A program made the position numbers and the translations under genes. 64,000 nucleotides of DNA from Coix lacryma-jobi var. lacryma-jobi (lineage: Eukaryota > Streptophyta > Magnoliopsida > Poales > Poaceae). Positions 36,436 through 49,100 of the stretch are shown in pieces (the first letter of the stretch is position 1; each line of letters starts with the position of its first letter). The notes beneath the pieces were generated by a model. It worked only from the letters and a program-made list of their open reading frames with translations, searched no databases and had not been told where the DNA came from. The stretch is from positions 24,127,000 through 24,190,999 of the forward strand of contig CM019828.1 in NCBI GenBank assembly GCA_009763385.1. Direction: 5' to 3'.

Positions 36436-36680
36436 CACTGCAACAGAATTGAGCTTTAGCCCCGGTCGACAAGGGCCTTTGGCCCCGGTTGCCGAGCCGG
36501 GACTACGCTTCCGGGACTAAAGGCCCCCGGCTCCGGCCACCGGGGCTAAAGCCCCCCTTTAGTCCCGGTTGGTAATACCAGCCGGGACTAAAGGGTGCTG
36601 CCAGCGGTGCAACGCAGCAGCACCCTTTAGCCCCGGTTGATATTACCAGCCGGGACTAAAGGGTCCCCATGTTTTTTCTT
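36436..36680 (+). mobile_element. CACTA terminus with TTTAGTCCCGG subterminal repeats
   Basis: The sequence CACTGCAACAGAATTGAGC opens a typical CACTA TIR. It is followed by repeated ttagtcccggttgg..accagccgggactaaag inverted units (36478-36665). It closes the 3' side of the minus-strand TNP1/Ulp1 gene. The matching far end was not found in the window. Confidence 0.75.
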
Positions 36681-36965
36681 TTTATTTTCATTTCAGTTCT
36701 GTTTTTAGTTTTGTTTATTTATTTAATATGTTTTCCAATATATATTCTTTGCTGCTAATATATATAATTATATATATTAGCAGCATAACACAATAAGCTT
36801 ATTGCATGCATATATAATTGAACTATAGATCTACATATATATAAATATATGTACATAAAATTACAAACAATATACATATAGGAGTTGTCTAAATATCTAT
36901 CTACACAAGTTGTACTCCAAAGTTAGTACTGTAAACCTATTACAAGTTGTACTCCATCTAAAGAT

Positions 36966-39900
36966 CTACAGGGCATACAAATGATCATCATTGTTTGGAA
37001 TCAACTTCTCGTTGGTATTATAGTAGAACTCGTCGTTTGGATTTATGACTTGTTCCCAAAAAAATCCTGCTATTGTCTCTTGTATTGCTTTCAATTGGCC
37101 TTGTAACATCACTTTTTGCTTCAACCAGTCAGTCTTCAATTGGAATTAAAAAGATATTAGTTATATCTATATTATCAATATTAAGTCTATAAAAAATGAA
37201 AAGAAACATGTTACGTACTTTGATGATTTCTTCAGGAATTCTATTTGATTCTATCATCGTGTACTCGCAAACATAGAATCCGCATAAGTTGGTACCCTGT
37301 TTTTGTCTCAAAATCCACTGTAGAATGAAAAGATTCATCTCATAATAAAGATATGATATATGACATGATATAATAAAGATATGATATATGACATGATATA
37401 ATAATGATACACGTACATTGACGAAGGTGTAAACTTACTGGTAGTCGTGGTTTTATTGTAAGTGGGGCCTTACACTGACTCATATGTTCTCGAGCAATGA
37501 ATTTTTCCCAAACCCTAATCCGGCCAATGAAACATTAATAGTTGAATCATTATTTATTAATTAGTATACATATATACAAGCTTAGTCTATACTTTAAGCA
37601 TGCAAGCTAGGGATCGAAAAATTACCTTTGTATGATGTTTATCATATCTTGGTAATCTTCTTGCGGTTTGCTCAACGAGTCATAGATTAACACATTGATG
37701 TGTTTGAGATCGATGACCATCAATATCCAATGATAGTTGTTCATACACATGATTCATATATATATATATATATATTATTAGGGTTAAGTAAAATAAAATG
37801 TGCACATACTTATTATTAACTATATATGTCTCACGCACTTAAAGTTGTATGGGAAGAGAATTCTTTCTCTATCTTTTTGGTTCACGAAAAACCTCATGAG
37901 ATTCATACACGACTCATCGCTCCAAGTCGCTGAAGGGTTTGGAGCCTTGAAAACAACATATGGATCAACAAACCCAACAGAATTGTCATGTTTATCTCTG
38001 AGCTGAGTCATCTGATACCTGCAAAATATCGAGTCGATCCACAAGTATGTGTGTAAGAATACTACGTACTATATACACATACTAGAGAGTTCAATGAAAA
38101 CTATAGAAGAAACACTTACAAACAATAGCAGCTAAGGAGCGATTTGTCCAGTGCGTCCATATGACATAGCTGGTGTAATTCCTCCATCTGGACTAAGATT
38201 AGGTCATCGCCACGGAAGTAGTGATGGTTCCGAATTCGGACAGAAATCCAATTGACATCACTGTCTTTAGAAGCCTCCATGCACCATTTGTTGATTGCAA
38301 ACATCTGCGTACCAAGTACATGTAAGTGATTGGGGTTCATTAAACTCCTTCCCGGTGCAAAATTTCTCCTCCATTCATCAACTACTTCCGCTCGTGGAAA
38401 CTCCAGCCCAGTAGCAATATTTTTAATCGTGTCGTACGGGAGACCGCTCTCAATGATAAAATCTTCAATTGAGTCCATCTCAGACAAAGTGGTCTCTCCA
38501 GATTTCTGTTGTACTCTGCACATGTTTGAACCATACTGATTTTGCACAACTAACAGGGACAAAGGTCTTGATGTTTCCCCGAGTTGTGGAACACCCTTTC
38601 CCACTTTCTTCTTGCTAGATTGTTGTTCTTTTGCGGACTTCATAAGAGAGCGTTCGTAATCTGATTTTCGCGGAGCCTTTCGGGCTTCACGCATCTTGAT
38701 ACCATGTTGGTCCACCCTTTTCCTTAACTATTGTGGGTTTAACAAGAGGTAAGGCTTCTCCGGGTTCCTCTTTGCTTTAGCAGCGGCGTCACATTCATCT
38801 AAAAATTTTCGCACATCTTTTTTCACCGTAATTTCTAACTCCTCATCAGTCTTTTCATAAGCTAATTTCTCTTGGGCTTTTTTCCTGATGCAGAAGCCTT
38901 CTTCTTTGGAGGTGGGGCCTTTGGTTCTGTGGCGGTGGACCGCTTCTTAGGGCCGCGTGGTGGAGGCGGCGGTGTTGGAGCCCGCGGTGGAGATTGTGGC
39001 GTTGGAGCCCGCGGTGGAGGAGATGGTGGGCCCGGTGGCGGTGTTGGAGCCCGCGATGGAGGTTGTGGCGTTGGAGCCCGCGGTGGAGGAGATGGTGGGG
39101 CCGGTGGCGGTGTTGGAGCCCGCGGTGGAGATCTTTGTGCAGGAGATGAGGTTGAAGCCGTGTCCTCCAACACATCGTCACCGCCCGCAGCACTCTGATG
39201 CGCTGGGGAATAATGACGAACTGGACTATAGTTCCTGCTACGCAAAACAACGAATGATGTGAGCATCCAACTAATATATACATATAGGAAGTTAGTGTAA
39301 TAAAAATTATTTCTCGTTCACGCGCACACTACCTATGGTGAGGATCTTGATCAGTAGGAGGAGGTTGCGGCGGTGACACTCTAAGAATAATAATGAAGCG
39401 CTTGCGCCAGCAAATAAATGTCTTCTCCGCTTCACCTAATGTCTTCTCCCCATCTCCCCCTTCGATTTCCAGTGCCACGCTGCCACAACCTGTCTCAACC
39501 CTATCCACCGAGACGCTAGCGTATCCGGCTGGCACTGGTTGACCATGGATTCTTGGTGTTCTTGTGCGGTCGATAGGGTTTACAACACCGACAGCCACCT
39601 TTTTCGTGGCATTTCCATCTAGAATGTGCAGCTCACAAGTAGTAAAAGGTTCTTTAACATCATCCACGGGGAAGTGTAGCTTGGAGTCATCTTGAATGGT
39701 TGGTACTTCCGTGGAGGCACAACTGCTTTTCATCTGACCTGGGGGGCTAATGTTCGCTTGAGGCTGTTGTGATGATGTACCTTGCCCACTCGTCATTTGA
39801 CTAAGTGCCACTTGCACTTGCCTTTTGATTTCCTCCTGCAACCATTCTTCACGAGATTTGTCACGCTCTTGTGTTTGTAGAACATACTCCTCCAACTTGT

Positions 39901-41111
39901 AGATCCGCTTTGCCTCCTCGTCCTTCTTTCTCTGGCGGCTTCTGTAACTTTCTCGATTCGCTTCGAAGGAATGCAACCACGAAACGGCCCCAAAGCCTCT
40001 CGTACGCCCACCATGCTCAGGATTCTCCAGCGCGTACGTGAGTTCATCCTTCTCTCTGTTGGGCTTGAACTCGCCCGCCAACACCGCCTGTCGTGCTTGA
40101 ACTAGCCTCTGTGCTACTCTTGAAATTTGCGGGCCCTAATCAAGCTCCCCATCATTAGGGTTTATGGTTCCCCCATGAGCGTAGAACCAATTCCTGGACC
40201 GTTCACTCCAAATTCTTCTTATTGTCTCCGGGATTGCCCCCCTGGCAAGCATCTCCTGTTCCTGTCTCTCCCACTGTGGAAGGGCAGCCTTATAGCCACC
40301 TGATCCTAAATGATGGTGGTATTTCTTCTGAGCTGCATTCTGTTTGTTTACTCTAACCCGGGCCTCGCTCTCTTGTGATCTTTTGTACTGTACAAATTGA
40401 TCCCAATCGGCCCTTATCTTGACATACGCCTTAGAGTTGAAATCTGGCGTCTCGTTCTTCAGCACAAACTTGTGGTACAATTTCTTCTTCCAGTCCTGAA
40501 AAAGTGTGGCCATCTTCTTCATTGTCCACTTCCGAATTCGCCTCAGCAGCTCCTCATCATCCGTGTCGAACGAGAAATGAGCTTGGATGTCATCCCAGAC
40601 TAGCTGCTTGTCAAGATTGGAGACATAATTGATCTCGGGAGCACTTCGCCTATCTTTCCATTCACATGCACTTATCGGAATCCGATCTCTCACAAGGAAC
40701 CCACAGTGAAAGACATTTCTGTGCATGGGGTCCTAGTGGTTGGCCTGTAGCCATATCGAATTCGGAGATTACATGACGGCCCTTCAACGGCCTCTTCGGC
40801 CCTCGTTTTGGTCTGCTCTGCCCCGTCGCAGACGTCGATCCAGAGGGCTACATATAGGTAAAGACACGAAGATGAAACCCTAATACAAGTTGAGATAAAA
40901 CCTAATCAAGTAAATGTAAACCCTAACACGACATATTGTATATATATATACCTCGCCTGTATTGCCTTCTTCCATCTCAACTTGTTGTTCAGGGGGATTT
41001 TCATCATGCATGGTCATGTCTTCGTAATTCAATAAGTATTGACTCCCGTCATCGTCGCCGGCGATGATATTCATCATTTCCTCCTCCATGTTCTCATTTG
41101 GGTCGGCCATT
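36966..41111 (-). pseudogene. CACTA TNP1-like protein with Ulp1-type cysteine protease domain
   Basis: A multi-exon gene of the kind found as second ORF in plant CACTA elements. The first exon starts MADPNENMEEEMMNIIAG (41111). Next come a Ptta/En/Spm-type segment (40850-39330, with FLVRDRIPISACEW and later VPAGYASVSVDRVE), a Pro-rich repeat (39200-38950, APTPPPAPPSPPPRAPTP units), and a Ulp1/C48 protease domain across short exons. The catalytic set is visible: His in NNYHWILMVIDL (about 37725), Asp in IYDSLS, and Gln-Cys in RQKQGTNLCGFYVC (about 37290). Donors GTAAGT and GTACGT follow exons ending near 37437 and 37217. Stop TAG is at 36966-36968. Breaks: a frameshift near 40725, TAG 40136-40138, a frameshift near 38880, TAG 38728-38730. 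The role of Ulp1 in CACTA elements is not established. Confidence 0.8.
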
Positions 41112-41193
41112 TCTGCGAATATTAAAATATATATGCAATATGATCGAACACTTAGAGGAGCTTTATACATGTATGCGAAACCAAAACTGAAAA

Positions 41194-41393
41194 CTAGGGG
41201 TTTAGGGGTTTAGGGTTTAGGGTTTGGGGTTTAGGGGTTTGTGGTTTAGGGTTTCGGGGTTTAGGGTTTCGGGGTTTAGGGTTCCGGGTTTCGGGGTTTA
41301 GGGTTTAGGGTTTCGGGGTTTAGGGTTTCGGGGTTTAGGGGTTCCGGGTTTCGGGGTTTAGGGGTTCCGGGTTTGTGGTTTAGGGTTTCGGAG
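41194..41393 (+). repeat. Telomere-like TTTAGGG array, degenerate
   Basis: About 200 bp of tandem gtttaggg and variants (gtttcgggg, gttccggg, gggtttag) in one orientation. TTTAGGG is the plant telomere repeat. It lies exactly between the CACTA gene's upstream region and the truncated 5' LTR of E2. Confidence 0.9.
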
Positions 41394-41934
41394 TCTTCTC
41401 ACCAAGTTTGATCCCTAGAGGATTTGTTTTGGGTGAGATTGAGTTGAATCGGTGAACGAACAGTGCAGTTTCGGGGTCACCGGACGCTGGTTGTTCAACG
41501 ACCGGACGCTGACCAGTGCGTCCGATCGTTGAGTGTGTCGCCGCTCAGTTCTAAGAAGGGTTGACCGGACGCATCAGTCCTCAGACAACCGGACTCGCCT
41601 CTGCCACTATTCATCGGTTTTGTTTGATTCGACCGGACGCTCCTAGCTAGTGAGTCCGGTCAGAAATAGTAAGGTCCAAAACCTGTTTTCGCACGACCGG
41701 ACGCGTTCGGTGATCAGTGACCGGATGCAGGCTGAGTCCGGTCAGTGCTGTCTTTGCACGTTTTCGTTCACGGTTCGATCGCTTGTTGACAGATTTGGTT
41801 TCCGTCTTTTGCGTTGGGTTTCTAGGGTTGTATAGTGTCCCGCTGTGCCTCTCGGAGGCATCCACCCTACATCTAGGGTCGAGGACACTTGCAAGCCCTA
41901 GGTTTGCTCTTGGGGTGATTTTCAGGACACTTGC
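41394..41934 (+). mobile_element. Truncated 5' LTR of E2
   Basis: It matches the E2 3' LTR from about 59889 to 60440 at high identity, including the GTCCGGTC array. The LTR start (about 1.35 kb) is missing at the telomere-like array. The last roughly 90 bp of the LTR plus the primer-binding site are missing at the right, where the LTR joins gag sequence directly. Confidence 0.85.
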
Positions 41935-44727
41935 ATCCACCCTACATGGATCGCGGCATGGGCAAACCGCCATTTTTCGATGGGACGAACTATGCATATT
42001 GGAAGATACGCATGTCGGCCTATCTGCAGAGTTTGGGTGCTTCCATCTGGGATATTTGCAACTCTGCCGATTACATGGTCTTGGCTGCTCGTGTCTCTCA
42101 GCTTCAGATAGATGAGCACGATGCCAATAGCCGAGCCCGTAATGCTCTTTTCTCATGTCTGAGCATGAGTGAGTTTGATCGCGTTTCTCACCTCGCTATG
42201 GCTCGGGAGATTTGGGCTACCCTCATGCATTTCCATGAGGGAACCTCTCAAGTCAAAACCCGTCTCTACGAGTCGTTCAAGCGAGAGTATGAGAACTTTC
42301 GACATATGCCTGGTGAGAGCATAGAAAGTTTATTCGCTCGCTTTCAGGTGATTGTCAACAGGATGAGGGTTAACAAGGAGTTGTTGCCTTTCGACGATCA
42401 TGAGAGAGCTCTCAAGCTACTCCATACTCTTGATCGATCGGTGTGGGATTCCAAGGTTCAGGCGATCATCGAATCGCCTAACTATGAGACCCTCACGTGC
42501 GATGAGCTCTTTAGTAAGCTCAAGTCCAGTGAGATTGATGCCATGGCGAGGGCTTCTTATGAAAATCCTTCTGGCCCGTTGATGGCTTTGGTTTCTGGCT
42601 CTTCTGCTAACCTCTCTGGAGGCTTTGCACTTTCCTCTCTTATTTCTGTCACAGAGGAGCAGCTGGAGTTCATGGGGGAAGATGAGCTGGCATTGCTCAC
42701 CAACCGGTTCTCGTGGTTCCACAACAACCGCATGAACCGTCGCCGCAGAGGAGGACGCTCAGGATGCTTTGAGTGCGGCGACCCCAACCACTTCATCGCC
42801 AATTGCCCGAAGAAGAACAAGCAAGTCTTCGGCAAGGCGGATCATGGGCGCAAGTATGACTCCAGCAAGCGCAAGGAGAAGTACGTCCCCGCGAAGCACA
42901 AGCAGAAGGGCGGCTTCAACAAGGAGTACATCAAGACGAAGTACTTGGAGAAGGCCCAGGCTGAGCAGCGTGCGTTCTTCGCCACGCTCAGCGACGTCGA
43001 CGACTCGGATGACGACTCCGCTTCTTCAAGCGATGATGAGTCCGAGAAGAAGAAGAGGATCGAGGACAAGCTGAACGGACTCTGCTTCTTCGCCGCCGCC
43101 GACGGCTTCTGCACCATGGCCCTCAGCAAGGAGGTCGACGGCGAGCAGGAGGATACTCCTCGGAACGACGACGACGACGACACCTCACAGGTATCTCAGA
43201 CCCCCGACGAGCTTTCTGCTGAGGTCGAGAAGCTTACTGCCGTGCTCCTTAGTCAGGATAAGTTGCTTAGGCGTGCTGCTAGAGAGCGCAAGGAGTTTAG
43301 GCAGAAGTGGGAGGATACGGTGAAGGAACTTGAATCTGTCAAGTCCACCGTAGTTGTTACCGATGAGGAGGAGTGTGAGATGTGCACCACACACATGACT
43401 GACCTTCTCCCTTTGAGAAGCAAGTATGCTGTGCTGGTAGGAGAGGTGGATGAGCTAAAGGCTAGATCCTCGCTGTTGGGTGCATGCAAGTCCTGTGCTG
43501 GCTTGCAAACCGAGTTGGTAGAGAAGAATGCCAAGATTGTGTCTCTTGAGAAGGCCAGCTCGGGTAGCACTTGTGTGTCCAGGTGTGTTCTTTGTGAGGG
43601 CCTGGAGATGGAGATAGCAAACATGAAGCATGACAAGATGCAAACCGAGGAGGAAAACACATACCTTCGGACCATCTTGTCATGAGTGTCTTGTGGTGAG
43701 CCGCAGCTTGGGATGATGATATCCCAGTTCAAGCGTGCTGCTGGAGGTCCAGGTGTAGGTTTTGCTCTGGGTGTTGATGTGTCATCTTTTGGCAAGATTG
43801 GAGAGTCGAGTGGTCTGAACCCATGTGAGAAGCCCAACTCCACCACTACTCCCAAGCTTACCAAGATTCCACCCAAAGAGCCTTTCAAGCCTAACACCAA
43901 GGATGGGGTCTTTGTTGAACCTCCGAGAGCTCCACCCAAGAAACAATCATGGGCTCCCAAACCAAACCACCTCAAGAACAAGCTAGACATCATGCCACCC
44001 ATCCAAGAGGAGTTTATGCCACAGAAGGGCAAAGTGATCCACACCCACTACCGCCGCGCAAAGGAGATGAACAACACGGATATGTATCATCCTTTCCATG
44101 ATGTACATGTGTCGAATGTTCAGAGGCGTGCTACTAGGCCTAGAGGTCCAAAACCTCAAGTTCCTAGGCCTAGGCCGCGAGGAGGTCGTGCCCGGTGGGA
44201 GCCTGCAGTTGTAGGCTATGGACCCCGTGGCGGTGGCTTTGTAGTTGAGCGTTTTCCTCCACCGCGTTTTGAGTATCGCGATGGACGCTCTTCCCTTAGC
44301 GGATGTTGACGGAAGTTATAGCATGTTTTACCTTATCAAAATACCGTCAACAGGCCTCGGTTTCAAGGAAGAATAGCATATCTTGAGCATATTTATCACT
44401 AATAAGTTCCACTTGTACTCTTAGCTTGTGAACTTGTAGGAGATGGCAAAATGAACAAAATGAGGCCAGGTGGGCCCACCAAGAGGGTCGGCTGACCCCA
44501 CCATTGGGCCACCTCGTCCATGGTGACATGGCATGATCCAAGAGAAGCATGTTCAAGCCCATATCAACCATTGGATCAAGCATGTGCTTTTGCTCAATGG
44601 TGCAAGATGAGAAGCACATGGATTCATGGGTCCACACCAAAAACCAAATGCAACAAACTTCACAAGACTTGCTCCATGACATGTGGGGTCACCAAGGGAG
44701 AGAAGAAGGTGGGCCAGCCCTGTCATA

Positions 44728-44848
44728 GGGGGGTCGGCCGACCCCCCCTTGGTGGGACCCAGCAGAACTATTCATCAGGGTGACATCAGCACCTTCTAGA
44801 AGATGTACCCCGGGCCCACATGTCAGGGACAGGGGTCGGCCGACCCCA
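44728..44848. repeat. GGGTCGGCCGACCC palindromes in the solo LTR
   Basis: The perfect palindrome ggggggtcggccgacccccc is at 44728-44747, and ggggtcggccgacccc is at 44833-44848. A decayed copy (gggtcggctgacccc) is near 44487. All lie 160-530 bp upstream of the LTR TATA box. Confidence 0.9.
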
Positions 44849-45962
44849 TGGTGACCCTCATCCAAGTCGGTGGCAAAGTGCATGTTTCGCACGTGAAGAA
44901 TATCCAAGCCATTCATCCAAGTCGGTTGTCATGGCGGTGGATCCAAGGGTGAAGAGAGGAGGATCACGCGGATCGCTGACGTGGCACCGGAGTAGCCCCT
45001 ACTCCACCTCCACTATAAATAGAGGCCTTCACCCTCTCATTCAACACACCACAAGGAGGAGCTCTCCACTCTCTCTCAAGATGTAGTACTAGTAGTAGTG
45101 CTTGGAGTTAGAGTGAGTCTCTGGTCTTTAGCTCTTGTCTTTCGGGAGGTCTGGTATGGTTCTAGTATTCCTTTCTTTCCTTGTAAGACTTGAGTTATTT
45201 AATATAATTATCTTCTCTACTTTGCCTTAGTACTTTACTTTATTGCAACATGACTAGTTAAGTTGTAGTGGTTGTTAGCATTTTCATAGTTATGTGATAG
45301 CGAGATAATGGTAGTATACCTTTGCGCCGGTTCACCGCCCTTAACCCGGTGCTCTAATCAGTTCCACCGGATGTCGGATTAGAGTAGTGAGATGTAGTGT
45401 AGACGTGGTGTCTAGACTATACGCTTGTCTATGTGTACGGCTTACTCCACGGTTTGTTTGTGGTACCTAGTAGGGGTGACCGACCTATCTAGGCTTTGAT
45501 TCCACCACGTGCGGGCAAGTTATTAAAACGTAGGTCTTCTTGTGCTAGGCGGCTTAGCACCCTTCTCATCCCTTTCTGTTGCTAAGTGGCTTAGTGACCC
45601 AAAGTGCAATTGTGTATGAACGTTGATCTTGCTTGATATAACATGTCTTGCTAAGTTAGAACCTTGCAAGTAGAGATAGATCTCTGGAAACCTTAGGCTC
45701 GCTCGTTGTTCTCCTCGCTCGCTAGACTACTCTTTTATCTTTGGGACCTCTCCTGTGTGTCACTGCTCTTATCATATATATCACTTACCCCCACTCTAGT
45801 TTAGTTGGTATATTAGTTAGTGGATACATGATAGTTAGTTATCACATTCTTTAACCATTGCTTCCCTGTGGATAAATACGATACCCTAGAATACTCTTGG
45901 GTGAAATGCTACAATGGTATGTTCTGTGCGCTTGCGGAATTATCGAATAGACATAAGAAATA

Positions 45963-46112
45963 CCAACAAACATTTCTAGCCTTGTTGCTGGGGATAGATT
46001 CAAACTCTATTCTTAGTAGTGACGCTTAGAAGTGTCAACAAGCATTTCTGGCGTCGTTGCCGGGGATAGATTCAAACTCTATTCTTAGTAGCGATGCTAA
46101 GAAATGTCAACA
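45963..46112 (+). repeat. Two 72-bp tandem copies of an LTR end plus tRNA-Asp-type primer-binding site
   Basis: Each copy opens with a (c)aaca LTR-type terminus, then acatttctagcc or gcatttctggcg, then an 18-bp primer-binding-site-like sequence (45977-45994, decayed; 46049-46066, tggcgtcgttgccgggga). It closes with a common 3' segment ending gtcaaca. Plant Athila/Tat elements use a tRNA-Asp site of this form. Confidence 0.8.
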
Positions 46113-49100
46113 GCGGACCACGTTTTCCTCTACGTGGTGATCGCTCTTCCCGTAGACGTGCTAGGAATGGTTTTTCTGCTAATCGTTCTTTTGATCAGTC
46201 GGCCCAACACTGGTATTCCCCTTACTTCACTAACCCCAGTGTTGGACCGTATGCTCACCCTATGTCTTTTTATTGATGTAGGTAAAACGATTGGAGAACA
46301 TTTGGTTGGTGGATTCTGGTTGCTCGAGGCACATGACTGGAAACGCCAAGTGGTTCTCCAGTCTTAGTCCGGTCGCCGGAAAGGAGTTTATCACCTTCGG
46401 CGACAACAGCAAAGGTAAGGTGTTGTCTCGTGGGTTGGTGCGAGTTAATGAGCACTTTGTGTTGCGCAATGTTGCTCTTGTTTCTAACTTGCATTTTAAC
46501 CTTCTTTCTGTTTCGCAACTCTTTGACGATGACTATGAGATTCGTTTTAAACCGAATCTCAGTCGTATTTTGGATCCTCAGGGCAATCTTGTTTGTGTGA
46601 TTTCGCCCTTTGGGAAAGTCTTTCGTGCGGATTTCTCGGAGTCGTTTGGAATTTCTCATTGTCTTTTGGCTGGACCTTCCTCCTCTGATCTTTGGAAGTG
46701 GCATAGGAGACTTGGACATTTGAGCTTCGACTTGCTTGCAAGGCTTAGCTCACTTGGCCTAATCCGAGGATTGCCCAAGTTGTCTATGGAGAAGGATCTT
46801 GTTTGCCATTCTTGTAGACATGGGAAGATGGTTGCCGCTCCCCACCATCCAGTGACTCAGGTCATGACCAAGCGCCCTGGAGAGCTTTTGCACATGGACC
46901 TTGTTGGTCCGGCTCGGGTGAGCTCGGTTGGGGGGAAGTGGTATGTGCTTGTTGTTGTTGATGACTTTTCGAGATATTCGTGGGTCTTCTTTTTAGCTGA
47001 AAAGACCGAGACTTTCTCCCTTGCTCGCAATCTGATTTTGCGTCTTCAGAACAAGTTCCCTTTGAACTCGATGCGAGCTATTAGGAGTGATAATGGTTTC
47101 GAATTCAAGAATTCAGATTTTGAGAAGTTTTGTAACTCATTGGGTTTAGAGCATCAGTTTTCTCCCCCCTACACACCGCCTCAGAATGGTGTTGTAGAAA
47201 GGAAGAATCGGACCCTTGTAGAGATGGCCAGGACGATGCTCGATGAGCATAGGACTCCTTGGCAATATTGGGCCGAAGCGATGAGCACTGCATGCTACAT
47301 TTCCAATCGCATTTTTCTCCGAGCTTTCTTGAAAAAGACTTCTTATGAGTTGTGTTTTGGAAAACTACCCAAAGTGAGTTATTTTAGAGTTTTCGGTTGC
47401 CACTGTTTTATACTCAAAAAGGGCAACTTGGACAAGTTTGAGTCTCATTCTTCTGACGGTGTGTTTTTGGGTTATGACACTCATACTCGTGCTTATCGTG
47501 GACTTAACCTTGACACTAACCGAGTCATGGAGACATCCGATGTCACCTTCGACGAGACCATGGTTTGTTCTTCTTCTCGTTTTGAGCGTGCAGGTGATCA
47601 TGAGGTTGGCAAGCCTCTTTTCGATGATGAAGAAGAAGGTGCTGAAGGGATGGATGACCCAGCACCTCCTCCACCTGCTGTGCCGCAAAGAGCGGCTTCT
47701 ACTACGACTCACGGCCCCGATCCCTCTTCCTCGACTTGGGGGCCATGGGATCCGCCACCTCGAGCGGTACCTTTTGTACCCGAGGAGGCACCAGCTGTTG
47801 TTGAGGGGGAGGCCACTTCGGCAAGGGAGGCGCCACGACATATTCAGCGCCAACACCCGCCTCAGCAGATGATCGGCAGCATCGGCGAATGCGTCACTCG
47901 GTCAAGGTCACAACAAATCTCTCACTTTGCTCATTCTGCATTTGTTGCTGATTTTGAACCCCGAGATGTTGGACACGCTTTGACAGATCCAGATTGGGTC
48001 AATGCCATGCATGAGGAGTTAGAAAATTTTGAAAGAAATCGGGTTTGGGTTCTAGTTTCTCCTCCCTCTGAGTGTCACCCAATTGGGACAAAATGGGTTT
48101 TCAAAAACAAACAAGGAATGGATGGCCATGTAGTGAGAAACAAGGCCAGACTTGTAGCCCAGGGGTATAGTCAGAAGGAGGGGATAGACTATGAGGAGAC
48201 TTTTGCTCTATAGCTCATTTGGAGGCGATTAGGATACTCTTGGCTTTTGCTGCATCCAAAGGGTTTAAACTTTTTCAAATGGATGTCAAGAGTGCCTTCT
48301 TAAACGGCTACATAGAAGAGGAAGTGTATGTGAGACAACCCCCCGATTTCGAAAATCCCAAGTTTCCAAACCATGTTTTTAAACTCCACAAAGCCTTATA
48401 TGGTTTGAAACAAGCCTCTAGAGCCTGGTATGATAGGTTGAAAACCTTTTTGCTTGCTAAGGGTTTTAAAATGGGATGTGTGGATAAAATGTTTTTTCTC
48501 CTCAAGCAAGGCACTGATACTCTCTTGGTCCAGATTTATGTGGATGATATCATTTTCGGTGGTTCTTCTCATGCTTTGGTTGCCAAGTTTGCAGATACTA
48601 TGAGCAGGGAGTTTGAGATGAGCATGATGGGCGAGTTGACGTTTTTCCTCGGGTTGCAAATCAAGCAATCCCGGGAAGGGACGTTCGTGCACCAGGGTAA
48701 GTATACCAAGGACATATTGAAGAAGTTCGATATGGGTGAGGCCAAGCCTCTTCCAACACCCATGTCGACCACGACGGCCCTGGATGCGGATGTGGATGGA
48801 GAAGCGATGGACCAGAAGGAGTACCGGAGTATGATTGGGTCGCTGCTGTACCTGACGGCGACACGCCCGGACATTTAGTTCGCGGTGTGTCTTTGCGCGC
48901 GATTTCAGTCGTCGCCGCGCACCTCGCACCGTCAGGCGGTCAAGCGCATTATGAGGTACTTATCTTTCACTCCAGAATTTGGGATCTGGTATTCTGCTTC
49001 CTCCACCCTCCCCCTTTGCGGTTATTCCAATGCTGATTTTGCTGGTTGTCGCATTGATCGCAAGTCCACTTCTAGGACTTGCCAGTTTATTGGTTCTTCT

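Larger units (their letters stand above)
44304..46112 (+). mobile_element. Solo Gypsy LTR with 5-bp target duplication, inserted in E2
   Basis: A TGTTGACGG...GTCAACA sequence is flanked by gcgga at 44299-44303 and 46113-46117. The TATA box tataaata is at 45013-45020, so it is plus-oriented. Near its 3' end, wording such as gttctgtgcgcttgcggaat resembles the LTR of the 49588-57028 element, pointing to the same Athila/Tat-like group. The first 49 bp form an inverted repeat (tgttgacgg...ccgtcaaca). U3 carries gggtcggccgaccc palindromes. The 3' end contains duplicated primer-binding sites, described separately. There is no coding sequence. Confidence 0.85.

Noticed and set aside
35315..36450. A complete solo LTR ending at caaca 36445 with a target duplication
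   Set aside because: The last bases match a CACTA TIR starting at 36436, and the flanks (cattc, gaatt) are not a direct duplication.
38872..39262. Plus-strand Gly-rich and Val/Glu-rich frames
   Set aside because: They are shadows of the Pro-rich repeat in the minus-strand CACTA gene.
41194..41393. True chromosome end
   Set aside because: The array is short, degenerate and flanked on both sides by transposon sequence, so it is interstitial.
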